A stretch of 64,000 nucleotides of DNA from Porphyromonas sp. (GTDB taxonomy: Bacteria > Bacteroidota > Bacteroidia > Bacteroidales > Porphyromonadaceae), in the NCBI GenBank assembly GCA_030532365.1, contig JAUNLH010000003.1, forward strand, positions 1-64,000. The letters run 5' to 3'. Made by a program: the position numbers and the translations under genes. The notes beneath the pieces were generated by a model. It made no database searches, was not told where the DNA came from, and saw only the letters and a list, made by a program, of their open reading frames with translations. Shown here piece by piece: positions 25,739 through 34,745 of the stretch. Each line of letters begins with the position of its first letter. Position 1 is the first letter of the stretch.

Positions 25739-26335
25739 ATGGCTAAAGATATGAGACGCTTGCGTGTCGCACTCGTCATGACCGACACGCTTCGCCGAGA
25801 AGGGCTGAATGCCTGTATCAGAGAGGTTACAGAGAAAGTACTCGTAGAGCACCACGAGAGCTTTGCCTCGTATGCAAAGGCGGACGACTTTACCCCCTAC
25901 GACATAGCAATCATAGAGAGCAACCATGCTGCCCTCTTTCGCGACTATTTTCGCACACGGCGTACCCACCTCGTCGTGCTTACAGAGGGAGTGCAGTACG
26001 AGCCGATAGAGGGGGTGTCGGAGACGGTAGTCCTGGACACAAAGGTATCGCTGAGCGAAATACTCATACAGCTACAAGAGCTCTTCGACGACTACCGGAG
26101 GCGACAGGAGAGCAACCTAGACCGGACCCTCTCTCCTCGTGAGATCGATGTGCTCAAGGAGGTGGCTCTGGGTAAGACTAATAAGGAAATAGCTGATGAG
26201 CTTAACATCAGTATGAATACGGTGATGAGCCATAGGAAGAACATCACCTCGAAGCTCAACATCAAGACCGTCTCCGGACTCACTTTCTACGCCCTTATGA
26301 ATGGGATCATAAGCGGAGATGAGCTGATAGATTAG
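25739..26335 (+). CDS. LuxR/NarL-family response regulator with atypical receiver
   Basis: A 198-residue transcription factor. The C-terminal HTH (LSPREIDVLKEVALGKTNKEIA at 131-152, then MNTVMSHRKNITSKL recognition helix) is a good LuxR-type domain. The N-terminal receiver-like domain has Glu60 (IAIIES) where the phosphoacceptor Asp is expected, so phosphorylation is unlikely. No histidine kinase lies nearby. It is coupled to the ScdA_N-like gene (3-bp gap), which may supply the input signal. The next gene is convergent after a 12-bp gap. Confidence 0.82.
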   Translation: MAKDMRRLRVALVMTDTLRREGLNACIREVTEKVLVEHHESFASYAKADDFTPYDIAIIESNHAALFRDYFRTRRTHLVVLTEGVQYEPIEGVSETVVLDTKVSLSEILIQLQELFDDYRRRQESNLDRTLSPREIDVLKEVALGKTNKEIADELNISMNTVMSHRKNITSKLNIKTVSGLTFYALMNGIISGDELID

Positions 26336-26347
26336 GGGAACTCCTTT

Positions 26348-27910
26348 CTATACTCTACCCCACGTATCTCTATCTAGCTTGCGGTAGCCTACCGCCTCAG
26401 CGACATGGTGACCCTGTACGATCTCGCTCCCCTCTAGGTCTGCGATCGTCCGAGCTACCTTGAGGATCCTGTCGTAAGCGCGTGCTGAGAGTGCGAATGC
26501 CTCCATCGCGCGGCGTATTCGCTCCATCCCCACTTGGTCTACCTTCACAAACTCCTTCATCATCGCTGGGGTCATCTGTGCATTGCTATGGATGCCGGTG
26601 AGACCGCGAAACCGCTCTTTCTGTATCTCGCGGGCCCTCATCACTCGCTCGCGGATGACTTCGCTTTGCTCGCCCACTGCACGGGCAGAGAGGTCATCGA
26701 AGGGAACTGGGGTGATCTCCACTTGGATGTCTATTCGGTCTAGGAGTGGACCTGAGATCCTATTGAGATAGTTGGTCACCTGCTGGGGAGTGCAACGACA
26801 ATCCTTCTGAGGGTTATTGTAATTACCACAAGGACAGGGGTTCATGGAAGCCACCAGCATAAAGGAGGCGGGAAAGATAGTGGTCTGCTTCGCACGGGAG
26901 ATGGTGATCTCTCTGTCTTCGAGTGGCTGTCGTAGGACTTCGAGTACGTTGCGAGCAAACTCTGGGAGCTCATCGAGAAATAAGACACCATTGTGTGCCA
27001 AAGAGATCTCACCTGGTTTTGGATAGGTGCCGCCACCCACCAGAGCTACATTGGAGGTGCTATGGTGCGGGGATCTGAAAGGGCGCTCTCGCATCAGAGA
27101 AGTATGTGTCTGCAACGTACCAGCTACGGAGTGGATCATCATGGTCTCCAGAGCTTCGTCCTTAGTAAATGGGGGTAGTATGCTCGGCAATCGCTTAGCC
27201 ATCATCGTCTTACCACTGCCTGGAGGACCAACCATGATCATATTGTGCATGCCAGCAGCTGCCACCTCCATGGCACGCTTCACCTCAGCTTGACCCTTAA
27301 CTTCTGCGAAGTCTAGTTGTAGTAGGTCGTGTGTGCCGCTCAGCTCAGGCTCACTGTAAGTGTATCTGGCTAGCGGGCTCTCATCTCCCCGCATAAAGGC
27401 AACGACATCGATAAGTTGCTTGGCACCGTAGACGGTGATCCCCTCTACCACTGCCGCTTCTTGTGCGTTCGCCTCAGGGACGATGATAGACTCGTAGCCC
27501 TCCCTTCGGGCATTAAGTGCCATTGGGAGCACACCTCGGATCGGCTGTACACCACCATCGAGCGAGAGTTCGCCCATGATGACCGTTCGGTCTAGCCGGT
27601 CTGTGGGGATGCCTTCATTGAGTGCCGTGATCGCTATCGCCAATGGGAGATCGTACGCAGACCCCTCCTTACGGAGATCTGCCGGTGCCATATTGATGAT
27701 GTATCGCTTGATCATATACTCCAGCCCACTCTGAGCCATGGCTGCCTGTACTCGCTGGTGGCTCTCCTTGACAGCCACATCTGGGAGACCGACGAGCATG
27801 AACTGTGTGCCACGCGATGCTTGTGCCTCAATCGTTACGGTGGTGGCTGAAATACCACTCACAGCTGAGCTATAGACTTTTACCAGTTGGGACCTCAACT
27901 CACCCGCCAT
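26348..27910 (-). CDS. comM: YifB/ComM-family Mg-chelatase-like AAA+ ATPase
   Basis: Hexameric helicase-type AAA+ protein; ComM aids branch migration during natural transformation in other bacteria. The N-terminal Lon-protease-like (ChlI) domain ends near residue 180; Walker A GPPGSGKT is at 228-235; Walker B LFLDELPEF and the C-terminal Mg_chelatase_C segment LSARAYDRILKVARTIADLEGS follow. Length 520 aa is standard. Its ATG overlaps the stop of the preceding lipoprotein gene as TAATG. The competence role in this organism is inferred from homology only. Confidence 0.92.
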   Translation of the reverse strand: MAGELRSQLVKVYSSAVSGISATTVTIEAQASRGTQFMLVGLPDVAVKESHQRVQAAMAQSGLEYMIKRYIINMAPADLRKEGSAYDLPLAIAITALNEGIPTDRLDRTVIMGELSLDGGVQPIRGVLPMALNARREGYESIIVPEANAQEAAVVEGITVYGAKQLIDVVAFMRGDESPLARYTYSEPELSGTHDLLQLDFAEVKGQAEVKRAMEVAAAGMHNMIMVGPPGSGKTMMAKRLPSILPPFTKDEALETMMIHSVAGTLQTHTSLMRERPFRSPHHSTSNVALVGGGTYPKPGEISLAHNGVLFLDELPEFARNVLEVLRQPLEDREITISRAKQTTIFPASFMLVASMNPCPCGNYNNPQKDCRCTPQQVTNYLNRISGPLLDRIDIQVEITPVPFDDLSARAVGEQSEVIRERVMRAREIQKERFRGLTGIHSNAQMTPAMMKEFVKVDQVGMERIRRAMEAFALSARAYDRILKVARTIADLEGSEIVQGHHVAEAVGYRKLDRDTWGRV

Positions 27911-28965
27911 TACAAACCCTCTCTCATCTGATTTATGAAGTTAACGACACTGTCTCTCGAATGCCACTCACGCCATTGGTACAGCAAGGTGTCCACGAGG
28001 ATGTACGACGGGAGTGTCTCAATTCGGGTCTCTTCTGCCAGCCTGCTCGCAGCTCCGACCGAATCGACTAGGTAGTAACGCCACACCGGAGTTCGCTTTG
28101 ACTTCTCTATTACTTTCAGATCTCCGGGAAGACTATCAGCGAATAGTAAGGCATGGTAAGAGGGGATCTTAAGTGAGTCTAACACCTCATGCCAGGCTTG
28201 CCGTTCTTCGAGCTCTACCGAATCGAGACCCAGAGCACTCTCGAATGTTAGTAGCATCAACGGCTCCTCTCCCATGAGCTCCCGAGTCATGTAAAGGCTA
28301 TCTCGGTCACCAATCACATGCAACTGACCCGGAGCTCTACTCCCTTTTGAGAAAGAACTACCTTCGAAGTAACCTGCGGGCATACCTAGGAGCTTGTCAT
28401 AACCACTGAAGCGATATACAGCATTACGGAGAGCAGGACTGAGCGCATCCAGACATGCGGTCTCGGGAAATCTATTCATGAGGTCTAAGATGATGATGGG
28501 TGCCATCTTTTGCCGATCTAGCTTGGTGATCAGCTCCATCATACTTCCGGAGAGGTCTTCATCAGAGTTGCGAAGTGCCCTCTGCCATTCTACGATCTCA
28601 TCTGCATACCTGATGCCATCTAGCTTAAAGAGAGTGTCATTCACCTCGACTCTGACATCGACTGTATCGACGAAGAGAGGTAGCTGTAAGTGACCTGCTT
28701 CATCGAATAGTAGAAACGCATCAAGTGTATCTTTCTTGAAGTATTGCTTGATGTCAATAAGTCCTTCCTTCTTAGCCTTGATTGGCGTTATTGTAACCTC
28801 GGAGGCTCCAAGTGCCACCAAGCGCCATTCGGTATCGTACTCGATCCGACTAGAGTTGTATCTTAGCCTTAAGACCTGCTGATACTCCTTCTCCTTAGAA
28901 CAGCTGGTGAGTAACCCTAGAGTTACGATCACAACGGCTGCTATCATTGCTTTCAAACGTCTCAT
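27910..28965 (-). CDS. Lipoprotein with degenerate thioredoxin-like C-terminus
   Basis: A 351-residue lipoprotein (lipobox GLLTSC). The N-terminal third is beta-rich, like DUF4369 domains that precede TlpA-type thioredoxin folds. The C-terminal part (IETLPSYILVDTLLYQWREWH) matches the cis-Pro and last strands of a TlpA fold, but no CxxC pair is present, so it cannot act as a classical disulfide reductase. ATG at 28963-28965 is preferred to the GTG three codons upstream. The stop overlaps the comM start. Function unknown. Confidence 0.65.
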   Translation of the reverse strand: MRRLKAMIAAVVIVTLGLLTSCSKEKEYQQVLRLRYNSSRIEYDTEWRLVALGASEVTITPIKAKKEGLIDIKQYFKKDTLDAFLLFDEAGHLQLPLFVDTVDVRVEVNDTLFKLDGIRYADEIVEWQRALRNSDEDLSGSMMELITKLDRQKMAPIIILDLMNRFPETACLDALSPALRNAVYRFSGYDKLLGMPAGYFEGSSFSKGSRAPGQLHVIGDRDSLYMTRELMGEEPLMLLTFESALGLDSVELEERQAWHEVLDSLKIPSYHALLFADSLPGDLKVIEKSKRTPVWRYYLVDSVGAASRLAEETRIETLPSYILVDTLLYQWREWHSRDSVVNFINQMREGL

Positions 28966-28974
28966 ACACCCCAC

Positions 28975-31194
28975 TCACTCAGTATCTTCAGCATATACCA
29001 GATCTGTCAAGAGTGCAAGCTCCCAAGGAGCGAAGTCGTATATCGAAAGCAAGCTAATCAGGCTCTCCACGTCCTCTCGCACCCTACCCTCCTTGATTGT
29101 TTGTCGCATCTGACGCACAGCCTCTTGCGTACTCTGCCCCATCGCCATTCGGATCACACCACTCACCAAGGAGAGGTCTCCCTCAAGCGCCCCATACTTC
29201 TCAGCAAAATGATCCAACTGACGCTTCGCCTCCTCAGGTCGCATCAGGTGGAGCAGTATCTTCGCCATCAAGAGCATCGTTGCTCCGGTCTCACTTACCT
29301 CCGCACCCTCACCTAGATAAAGCGCCTTATGCACTGCACTTAGTGCTGGCTCGTACTCCTGCTGCTCATAGAGTAGGAGTGCCCTCTGCTGTACTAGCTC
29401 AAGTTGGTCCTGACTAGGCAGGCTCGCTTCGCACCGTTCTATCCACTCAAGCACAGACTCCACTCCCTCAAGATCGATCTTCAGCTCGCCTATCTTCTTC
29501 GCCGTAATTGGGGTAATCCCCTCTACCTCCACGGCACGCAGCAGGAGCTCAAGTGCAAGCTCATCATCCTTAAGTATCAGTCGGGTGGCCGAAAGAGAGC
29601 GCCACAAGTCTGCCGAAGAGTGATCATAAAACCTATAAAGACGCAAGTAGAGCCCCTCTGTATGCAGATAAAACCTGATCTGCTTTAGGAAGCCAACCAG
29701 CTCTTCCAAGTCATCTTCGGCAAAGAGAAGTTGATCTCTGGTAAAGGGGCCATCCATCACCATTGGCTCATCCTCAAAAGGATTCACCAACTCACCTGCA
29801 AGCATCGAAAGGGTATAAAACCGATAGGCACCAAAGGCGAAGTCCCGCATCCCCTGCTCCAGAGATGACTTATTGCTGACCGCCGGCTCCGGTAGCGGCA
29901 TCCCATCGAGCTGCTGCTGGATCTGCTGTCGGATCATACCAAAAGAGTCCAACACTGCAAATGAGTATAAATCAGATGAGCATGGCACATGCCCCTGAAA
30001 TAGCACTGGGATCAGCTCTTCTAGCGAAGTAGCAGCATCCCTATCTACACTCGGGTGGTGCTTAGAATAGGGTAAAAACCAATGACTCACCTTATTAAAG
30101 AAAGGGTGAACCTTCATCTGTGCCGTCATGTGAAAGGCGACATCCGAGTCCTGCGAGATGATATTTTGAAAATCTCTCTGAGTGCTCTCCATCAGCCCCG
30201 AGATCTCATACATCTCCTCCGACTCCTCGTGGCTCAGCTCCTGCATCCTCTGAGCTAAGTCTCCGGTGCCACTATTGAGGAGCTGCTGCATACGCTGTGA
30301 TAGGTTTGCCAGCTCTGGGAGCACCCTCTCCTTAAACAGCTGATGAAGCGACGTCGTCTGATAGGCTGTATAGATAGTGCGGATAGCGAGCAAGAGCTGT
30401 CTCTCATCCGTATCCATGCTCCTCTGCAATAGATGATTAGTGACCTGACCTATGAAGTCTGAGTGCAATGCCTCCAACTCATCTTGGTGCCTACGCCCTA
30501 GCATCAACAGTGCCACTAAGGCAGCTCCAATGGTGCGCTCATGCGGTGACTCCTCAAGCGTCATAAGGAGTAGTCGCAACTTACGCAGATCAAAAAACTC
30601 CATAGCACCCACAAAGAGCGCCCCCACGATGGCTTGTGTGGCAAGCTGATGCCCACCATTCGTCATGAGTGCCTGCAGTGCCAGCGAATCATCCTCTGTG
30701 AGCTCTACTTTAGTCCAGACGAGGTCAAAGAGCTCCTCTAGATGGTCGAAGTAGCCACTCTCCTCCTCATTGCTCCTCAAGAGCAGACCGATGGTATCAG
30801 GGATCTTGTCAAGACCATCGCCAAAGCTCTGCTCCAATCTCGTCAGCGTATCATACCGTACTCCGAAAGGCTCCTTATCGAGCTTTATCTTATGATCAGC
30901 AGCTCTTAAGATCCGCATGATCTCACGACCAATCTCAGTCAGTATAGAAGCTCGATCAGGGTCTACACTGCCCTTGAGATAATAGTCTACTAAGAGATCA
31001 TAAGTGGTCTGCAGCTGTTTGTACCGCTCCTTATCGACCATGTTGAGAGCCGGCATCGCCTCAAGGACCAAACCATAATGCCCCACACGTGTCTGCTCTT
31101 CGTACCAAGCCAACTGATCTGATATGAGCTCCTCTGTCGAATACTCACTCTCAGTAAAAAGCTCCTCCTGATTAAGCCACTTATCCAACTCCAT
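28975..31194 (-). CDS. Large helical-repeat (TPR-like) protein
   Basis: A 739-residue acidic, leucine-rich cytoplasmic protein without signal peptide. The body is all-helical; TPR-like pairs are clearest near the C-terminus (ALLLYEQQEYEPALSAVHKALYLGEG and MLLMAKILLHLMRPEEAKRQLDHF). No catalytic motif was recognised. It lies 9 bp after tsaE and just before the lipoprotein gene. This order (tsaE followed by a long helical protein) suggests a conserved Bacteroidetes gene, but its job is unknown. Confidence 0.7.
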   Translation of the reverse strand: MELDKWLNQEELFTESEYSTEELISDQLAWYEEQTRVGHYGLVLEAMPALNMVDKERYKQLQTTYDLLVDYYLKGSVDPDRASILTEIGREIMRILRAADHKIKLDKEPFGVRYDTLTRLEQSFGDGLDKIPDTIGLLLRSNEEESGYFDHLEELFDLVWTKVELTEDDSLALQALMTNGGHQLATQAIVGALFVGAMEFFDLRKLRLLLMTLEESPHERTIGAALVALLMLGRRHQDELEALHSDFIGQVTNHLLQRSMDTDERQLLLAIRTIYTAYQTTSLHQLFKERVLPELANLSQRMQQLLNSGTGDLAQRMQELSHEESEEMYEISGLMESTQRDFQNIISQDSDVAFHMTAQMKVHPFFNKVSHWFLPYSKHHPSVDRDAATSLEELIPVLFQGHVPCSSDLYSFAVLDSFGMIRQQIQQQLDGMPLPEPAVSNKSSLEQGMRDFAFGAYRFYTLSMLAGELVNPFEDEPMVMDGPFTRDQLLFAEDDLEELVGFLKQIRFYLHTEGLYLRLYRFYDHSSADLWRSLSATRLILKDDELALELLLRAVEVEGITPITAKKIGELKIDLEGVESVLEWIERCEASLPSQDQLELVQQRALLLYEQQEYEPALSAVHKALYLGEGAEVSETGATMLLMAKILLHLMRPEEAKRQLDHFAEKYGALEGDLSLVSGVIRMAMGQSTQEAVRQMRQTIKEGRVREDVESLISLLSIYDFAPWELALLTDLVYAEDTE

Positions 31195-31203
31195 AACTGG
31201 TCC

Positions 31204-31668
31204 TTACTCTTCTTGCATATAAAATGGCTCGACATCCCCCTCCAAGACAGAGAGCTCTCTCCTCCGTCCCTCCTCTATTACATCTATCCTCAGCCACAAC
31301 GCCTCCTCCGGTAGCATATTACCCAGCACTGCCGGCCACTCGACAAAGCACCAAGCCCCACTCTCCAGATACTCATCAGCTCCTATACGTCGGGCATCCG
31401 CCTCACTCTCCAATCGGTAGCAATCCATGTGATAGACATCCTCACCGTCAAAGCGCGGATAGACATTCACGATCGCAAAGGTGGGGCTCAGCACATCGCC
31501 CACCACACCTAGCTGGTGGCACACCTCCTTGATGAGCGTGGTCTTACCCGCTCCCATAGGGGCGTCAAGTAGCCACACCCTTTGCTCCCCATACTGCTCT
31601 AGAAGTTTCTCTGCCACACTGGGGATCTCCTCGAGACTATATCTAAAAACCTTTTCTTTCTGATCCAT
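31204..31668 (-). CDS. tsaE: tRNA threonylcarbamoyladenosine synthesis ATPase TsaE
   Basis: Partner of TsaB and TsaD in making t6A37 on ANN-decoding tRNAs. Walker A APMGAGKT is at residues 36-43; the family blocks SPTFAIVNVY, VYHMDCYRLE and CFVEWPAVLG follow. ATG at 31666-31668 (MDQKEKVF) is chosen because the upstream extension (to 31749) has no conserved sequence. Length 154 aa is standard. It starts the leftward operon tsaE, TPR-like, lipoprotein, comM; a -7 box lies at 31708-31715. Confidence 0.93.
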   Translation of the reverse strand: MDQKEKVFRYSLEEIPSVAEKLLEQYGEQRVWLLDAPMGAGKTTLIKEVCHQLGVVGDVLSPTFAIVNVYPRFDGEDVYHMDCYRLESEADARRIGADEYLESGAWCFVEWPAVLGNMLPEEALWLRIDVIEEGRRRELSVLEGDVEPFYMQEE

Positions 31669-31707
31669 GATAAAAATAGGTACCAAACTCCCCCATCTCC
31701 TACTACA

Positions 31708-31715
31708 CAAATGTA
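31708..31715 (-). promoter_or_regulatory. Putative -7 box for the tsaE operon
   Basis: TACATTTG on the minus strand, 40 bp upstream of the chosen tsaE ATG. It falls inside the longer possible reading frame and therefore also supports the shorter start. Confidence 0.45.
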
Positions 31716-31900
31716 ATGATAATTCTGCAGAGTCCCGGAGCACCGACATACAGCACAGCTCCTCAAAAGTGCTACCTTGCCAGGCTCCAAAATAGTATCA
31801 AGAAAGACCGAAACGAGGAGCCTGGAAGGCCCGGCACTTCGATAAAAAGCAGACCCGAGACAAGTGTTTATTGATCCGGAGTTTGAAGTGCCCTCTCTTT

Positions 31901-32003
31901 AAGCTCCGAACTTAAAAATTCTAAGTTGGGAACTTCGATGCATCTAAGTTCCCAACTTCGACAACTCTAAGTTCCCAACTTAGAATTTTTAAGTTCGGGT
32001 CTC
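31901..32003. repeat. Pentad repeat element D (five 13-mers, two 9-bp end spacers)
   Basis: Units at 31901, 31923, 31946, 31969 and 31991. Both outer spacers are 9 bp (AAAAATTCT and AGAATTTTT) and the inner two are 10 bp, giving 103 bp. The outer arms AAGCTCCGAACTT and AAGTTCGGGTCTC form inverted ends. This is the most symmetric member. It lies between divergent tsaE and smpB; nothing else is evident in the 445-bp gap beyond the two promoters. Confidence 0.92.
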
Positions 32004-32099
32004 GGTTTTTCCTAAGTTGGCATGCAAGGGTTATATAAGTCCGGATCGGATTTTTCTGCAAGATTGGAGCAATGAGCAGTGACTCTCCTAAATATTTTC

Positions 32100-32107
32100 T
32101 AACTTTG
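32100..32107 (+). promoter_or_regulatory. -7 box immediately upstream of smpB
   Basis: TAACTTTG fits TAnnTTTG perfectly and ends 6 bp before the smpB ATG at 32114. Transcription would be expected to begin at or within a few bases of the ATG, so the mRNA may be leaderless. The -33 region is not well conserved. Confidence 0.5.
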
Positions 32108-32113
32108 CACGCT

Positions 32114-32590
32114 ATGGCAAAAAAGAAAGATAAGATAAAGGGCAGCGTGTTGATCAACAACCGCAAAGCCAGATTTAACTACGAGATACTTGATACCTAC
32201 ACTGCTGGCATCGTGCTGGTGGGCACGGAGATCAAGTCGATACGCATGGGCAAAGCGTCGCTCGTGGATAGCTACTGCATCATCCATCGTGGTGAGGTGT
32301 GGGCAAAGAACGTCTACGTGGCGGAGTATACCCACGGATCTTTTAGCAACCATGAGACTCGAAGAGATCGTAAGCTCCTGCTCAATCGCAAGGAGATACG
32401 CACGCTTGCCAATGCGACCAAGGATGCCGGACTGACCATAGTACCCCTCAAACTCTTTATAGACAGCAGGGGCTATGCAAAGCTAGAGATCGCTCTAGCG
32501 CGTGGTAAGAAGCTGTACGACAAGAGAGCTGCTATCAAGGAGAGAGAGCAGAAGCGTGAGCTTGATCAATTGAGGAGACACAGCTATTGA
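32114..32590 (+). CDS. smpB: SsrA-binding protein SmpB
   Basis: Binds tmRNA and carries it to stalled ribosomes for trans-translation. The OB-fold segments [20 protein letters not shown] and [18 protein letters not shown], then [30 protein letters not shown] with the C-terminal basic helix, are all diagnostic. ATG at 32114 is preferred to an upstream in-frame ATG at 32072 because the -7 box at 32100 would lie inside the longer frame. Length 158 aa. It is transcribed divergently from tsaE and shares a terminator with the convergent tig gene. Confidence 0.96.
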   Translation: MAKKKDKIKGSVLINNRKARFNYEILDTYTAGIVLVGTEIKSIRMGKASLVDSYCIIHRGEVWAKNVYVAEYTHGSFSNHETRRDRKLLLNRKEIRTLANATKDAGLTIVPLKLFIDSRGYAKLEIALARGKKLYDKRAAIKEREQKRELDQLRRHSY

Positions 32591-32618
32591 TCTCCGTCTC
32601 GGCAACCAATAGATATGA

Positions 32619-32653
32619 AAAGAGGGGTGACACTTTTGGCGTCACCCCTCTTT
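32619..32653. terminator. Bidirectional terminator between smpB and tig
   Basis: A 13-bp perfect stem (AAAGAGGGGTGAC/GTCACCCCTCTTT) with a 9-nt loop in the convergent gap. The A- and T-rich outer ends serve both strands. Confidence 0.85.
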
Positions 32654-32678
32654 CTCTTTATGCTAAGTAGCTTGTAGC

Positions 32679-34079
32679 TTACTCCTCAACAGCAGTCTCC
32701 TCTGCCTCTGTAGCCACCTCTTCTCTATTAGCCTTGGGTGATACGAGGTCGCTCAGCTCCTTCATAGTTACAGTCTGCACCTCAAGGTTGAGTCGCTCTT
32801 GTAGCTTATCAGTCACCTTGCGACCGAGAAGGAAGTTCTCCACATTATAGACGTGGTTCTCATCTTTCAGTCGCTCCTCGGTCTGCTTCTGTAGGATGTC
32901 TGCTGGAGCGTTCCACCCCATCTCGGCAAACTGAGCATTGAGAGACCTGTAGGTGAAGTCTGTGATCTCCTCATAGGAGACCTCGAGCTCCTCTTTCTTT
33001 GCCAGCTGACGCAGATAAAGGCTCTCACGAAGCTCCCTCAGTGCCTCCTTCTCATCAAACTGCTTTTCACTATCAGCAGAGCGAGCGTTCATGTGCGACT
33101 CGATGATCACCTCGTCTGCAAGCTCGAGCTTTGGAGCACGCTCCTCATTGACAAACTTGAAGAAGTCTCTAGAGAAGAGGAAGTTCGCATCATTCTTAGT
33201 ACTTTGCTCCAGGTTTTCCCTGATCTTAGCCTTAGCCTCCTCTTCGCTCTTCACCACATCTTCGCCGAAGACCCTATCGAAGAACTCCTGATTCAACTCC
33301 GGCTCACGCATAGCGCGGATACTCTTGATCTCTACGCTAAACTCCTTGTCCTTGACCGACTCGACCTCCTCCTTGTCTATTCCTAGCATGAAACTGACCT
33401 CAGACTTCTCTCCAGCAAATGCCTTGTAGGGGTTGAAGATCACGATCGATCCGTTGGTAACGTCGTTGAACTTTGCCTTCTCCTCGTCGTCCTTCATGTA
33501 GTTAACGAAGATCATCACGCTCTCCTTCTTGATGCCATCTTCTTTCACTACATCACCGTCTAGCTCTGCAACATCACCGGTGATGACAGCGTTGTCCTCC
33601 ATCTTGTCGATGTCCATGAGACCGCTCATGCTCTTGCGTATCTGCTCGAGGTTCTCTGCAACATCCTCGTCGCTGACCGTCACCTCATACTTCTTGAAGG
33701 TCTCACCAGAGAAGTCGAGATCCATGTCTTCGACAGGGATCAGAGCTATATCAAAGATCATCTTGGGATCCTCTTTCTTCAACTCCTCGCTATTGGACTC
33801 GAGTGGCACCGGATAGGAGACAACGTTGAGCTCCTTATCCTTCATATAATCAGACAGAGCAGAGCTAAGGATGTCGTTGATGGCTTCGACACGCAACTGC
33901 TCGCCCACCATCTTCTTAACCACTTGTGTGGGGACTTTGCCTTTGCGGAAACCTGGGACATTCATAGTCCTAGATGCCTTATTTATTTCCTTCTTAACCT
34001 TGTCTTGATAGTCACTCTGCTCGATGGCGACTTCCAAGCGTACGCGATTATTCGTCTGCTCCAGTATCGAGATATTCAT
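32679..34079 (-). CDS. tig: Trigger factor
   Basis: Ribosome-bound chaperone. The ribosome-docking signature GFRKGKVP is at residues 44-51. The middle (about 155-255) is the FKBP-like region, although here it is divergent, as is usual in Bacteroidetes, so prolyl isomerase activity is uncertain. The C-terminal helical cradle runs to the acidic end EEVATEAEETAVEE. Length 466 aa. A -7 box lies at 34126-34133. It converges with smpB. Confidence 0.93.
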   Translation of the reverse strand: MNISILEQTNNRVRLEVAIEQSDYQDKVKKEINKASRTMNVPGFRKGKVPTQVVKKMVGEQLRVEAINDILSSALSDYMKDKELNVVSYPVPLESNSEELKKEDPKMIFDIALIPVEDMDLDFSGETFKKYEVTVSDEDVAENLEQIRKSMSGLMDIDKMEDNAVITGDVAELDGDVVKEDGIKKESVMIFVNYMKDDEEKAKFNDVTNGSIVIFNPYKAFAGEKSEVSFMLGIDKEEVESVKDKEFSVEIKSIRAMREPELNQEFFDRVFGEDVVKSEEEAKAKIRENLEQSTKNDANFLFSRDFFKFVNEERAPKLELADEVIIESHMNARSADSEKQFDEKEALRELRESLYLRQLAKKEELEVSYEEITDFTYRSLNAQFAEMGWNAPADILQKQTEERLKDENHVYNVENFLLGRKVTDKLQERLNLEVQTVTMKELSDLVSPKANREEVATEAEETAVEE

Positions 34080-34125
34080 GCTTTCTAATTGGGTTATAAC
34101 GTTCTATATATTACAATATTGGGGG

Positions 34126-34157
34126 CAAAGGTAACTCTTTTTAGGGTCAACCGCAAG
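34126..34157 (-). promoter_or_regulatory. Promoter of tig
   Basis: TACCTTTG (34126-34133) on the minus strand with CTTG at 34154-34157, separated by 20 bp, fits the Bacteroidetes -7/-33 pair with one change in the -33 box. Confidence 0.6.
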
Positions 34158-34192
34158 GTAGCCCCAATTTGGTCCCATGGTAGCCGAGGTGA

Positions 34193-34717
34193 TCACTCAT
34201 CTTGGGGTGGGAACCATGAGGCATACATCTGGTAGTTATCGGAGATCCGCTTATTGATCTCTGCACTCTGCTGTGGGTCTACCATCTTAACAAACTTTGC
34301 AGGGACACCGGCATACAGGGCGCCCGGCTCTACCTTCGTGCCGGTGAGTACTACGGCACCGGCAGCGATGATAGCTCCACGTCCGACGACTGCATGATCC
34401 ATTACGATAGCTCCCATCCCTACAAGTGCGCCCTCCTCGACGGTAGCACCATGGATGATCGCATTATGCCCTATGGAGACATTGTCCTCCAGCACTGACA
34501 CTGACTTTTGGTACAGTGTATGCACAACTGCCCCGTCCTGCACATTGACGTTCTTTCCGATCCGGATGCTATTGACATCGCCACGCACCACTGCGCCAAA
34601 CCAGATGCTACTGCCCTCTCCTATCTGAACGTCGCCCACCACCACTGCGTTCTGAGCGAGGAAGCAGCTCTCATGTATCTGAGGGGTAAAGCCCCTCACA
34701 GTCTGTATGATAGCCAT
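34193..34717 (-). CDS. Gamma-class carbonic anhydrase-like hexapeptide protein
   Basis: A left-handed beta-helix protein of the gamma-CA/YrdA family, 174 aa. Repeating [LIV]-G-x-x-x hexapeptides run from about residue 15 to 150 and are followed by a C-terminal helix. The three zinc-ligand histidines fit VVHTLYQ, SIGHNAIIHG (the pair), at about residues 67-90. It may hydrate CO2, but many family members lack proven activity. It lies 28 bp after pepP in the same direction and ends the DUF4301-pepP operon. Confidence 0.88.
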   Translation of the reverse strand: MAIIQTVRGFTPQIHESCFLAQNAVVVGDVQIGEGSSIWFGAVVRGDVNSIRIGKNVNVQDGAVVHTLYQKSVSVLEDNVSIGHNAIIHGATVEEGALVGMGAIVMDHAVVGRGAIIAAGAVVLTGTKVEPGALYAGVPAKFVKMVDPQQSAEINKRISDNYQMYASWFPPQDE

Positions 34718-34745
34718 ACTCTTTTGGTCTTGCGTTGGGGTTTCG

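Noticed and set aside
31901-32003. Insertion sequence or transposase remnant
   Set aside because: No coding potential or transposase similarity inside the 103 bp; at most a non-autonomous element.
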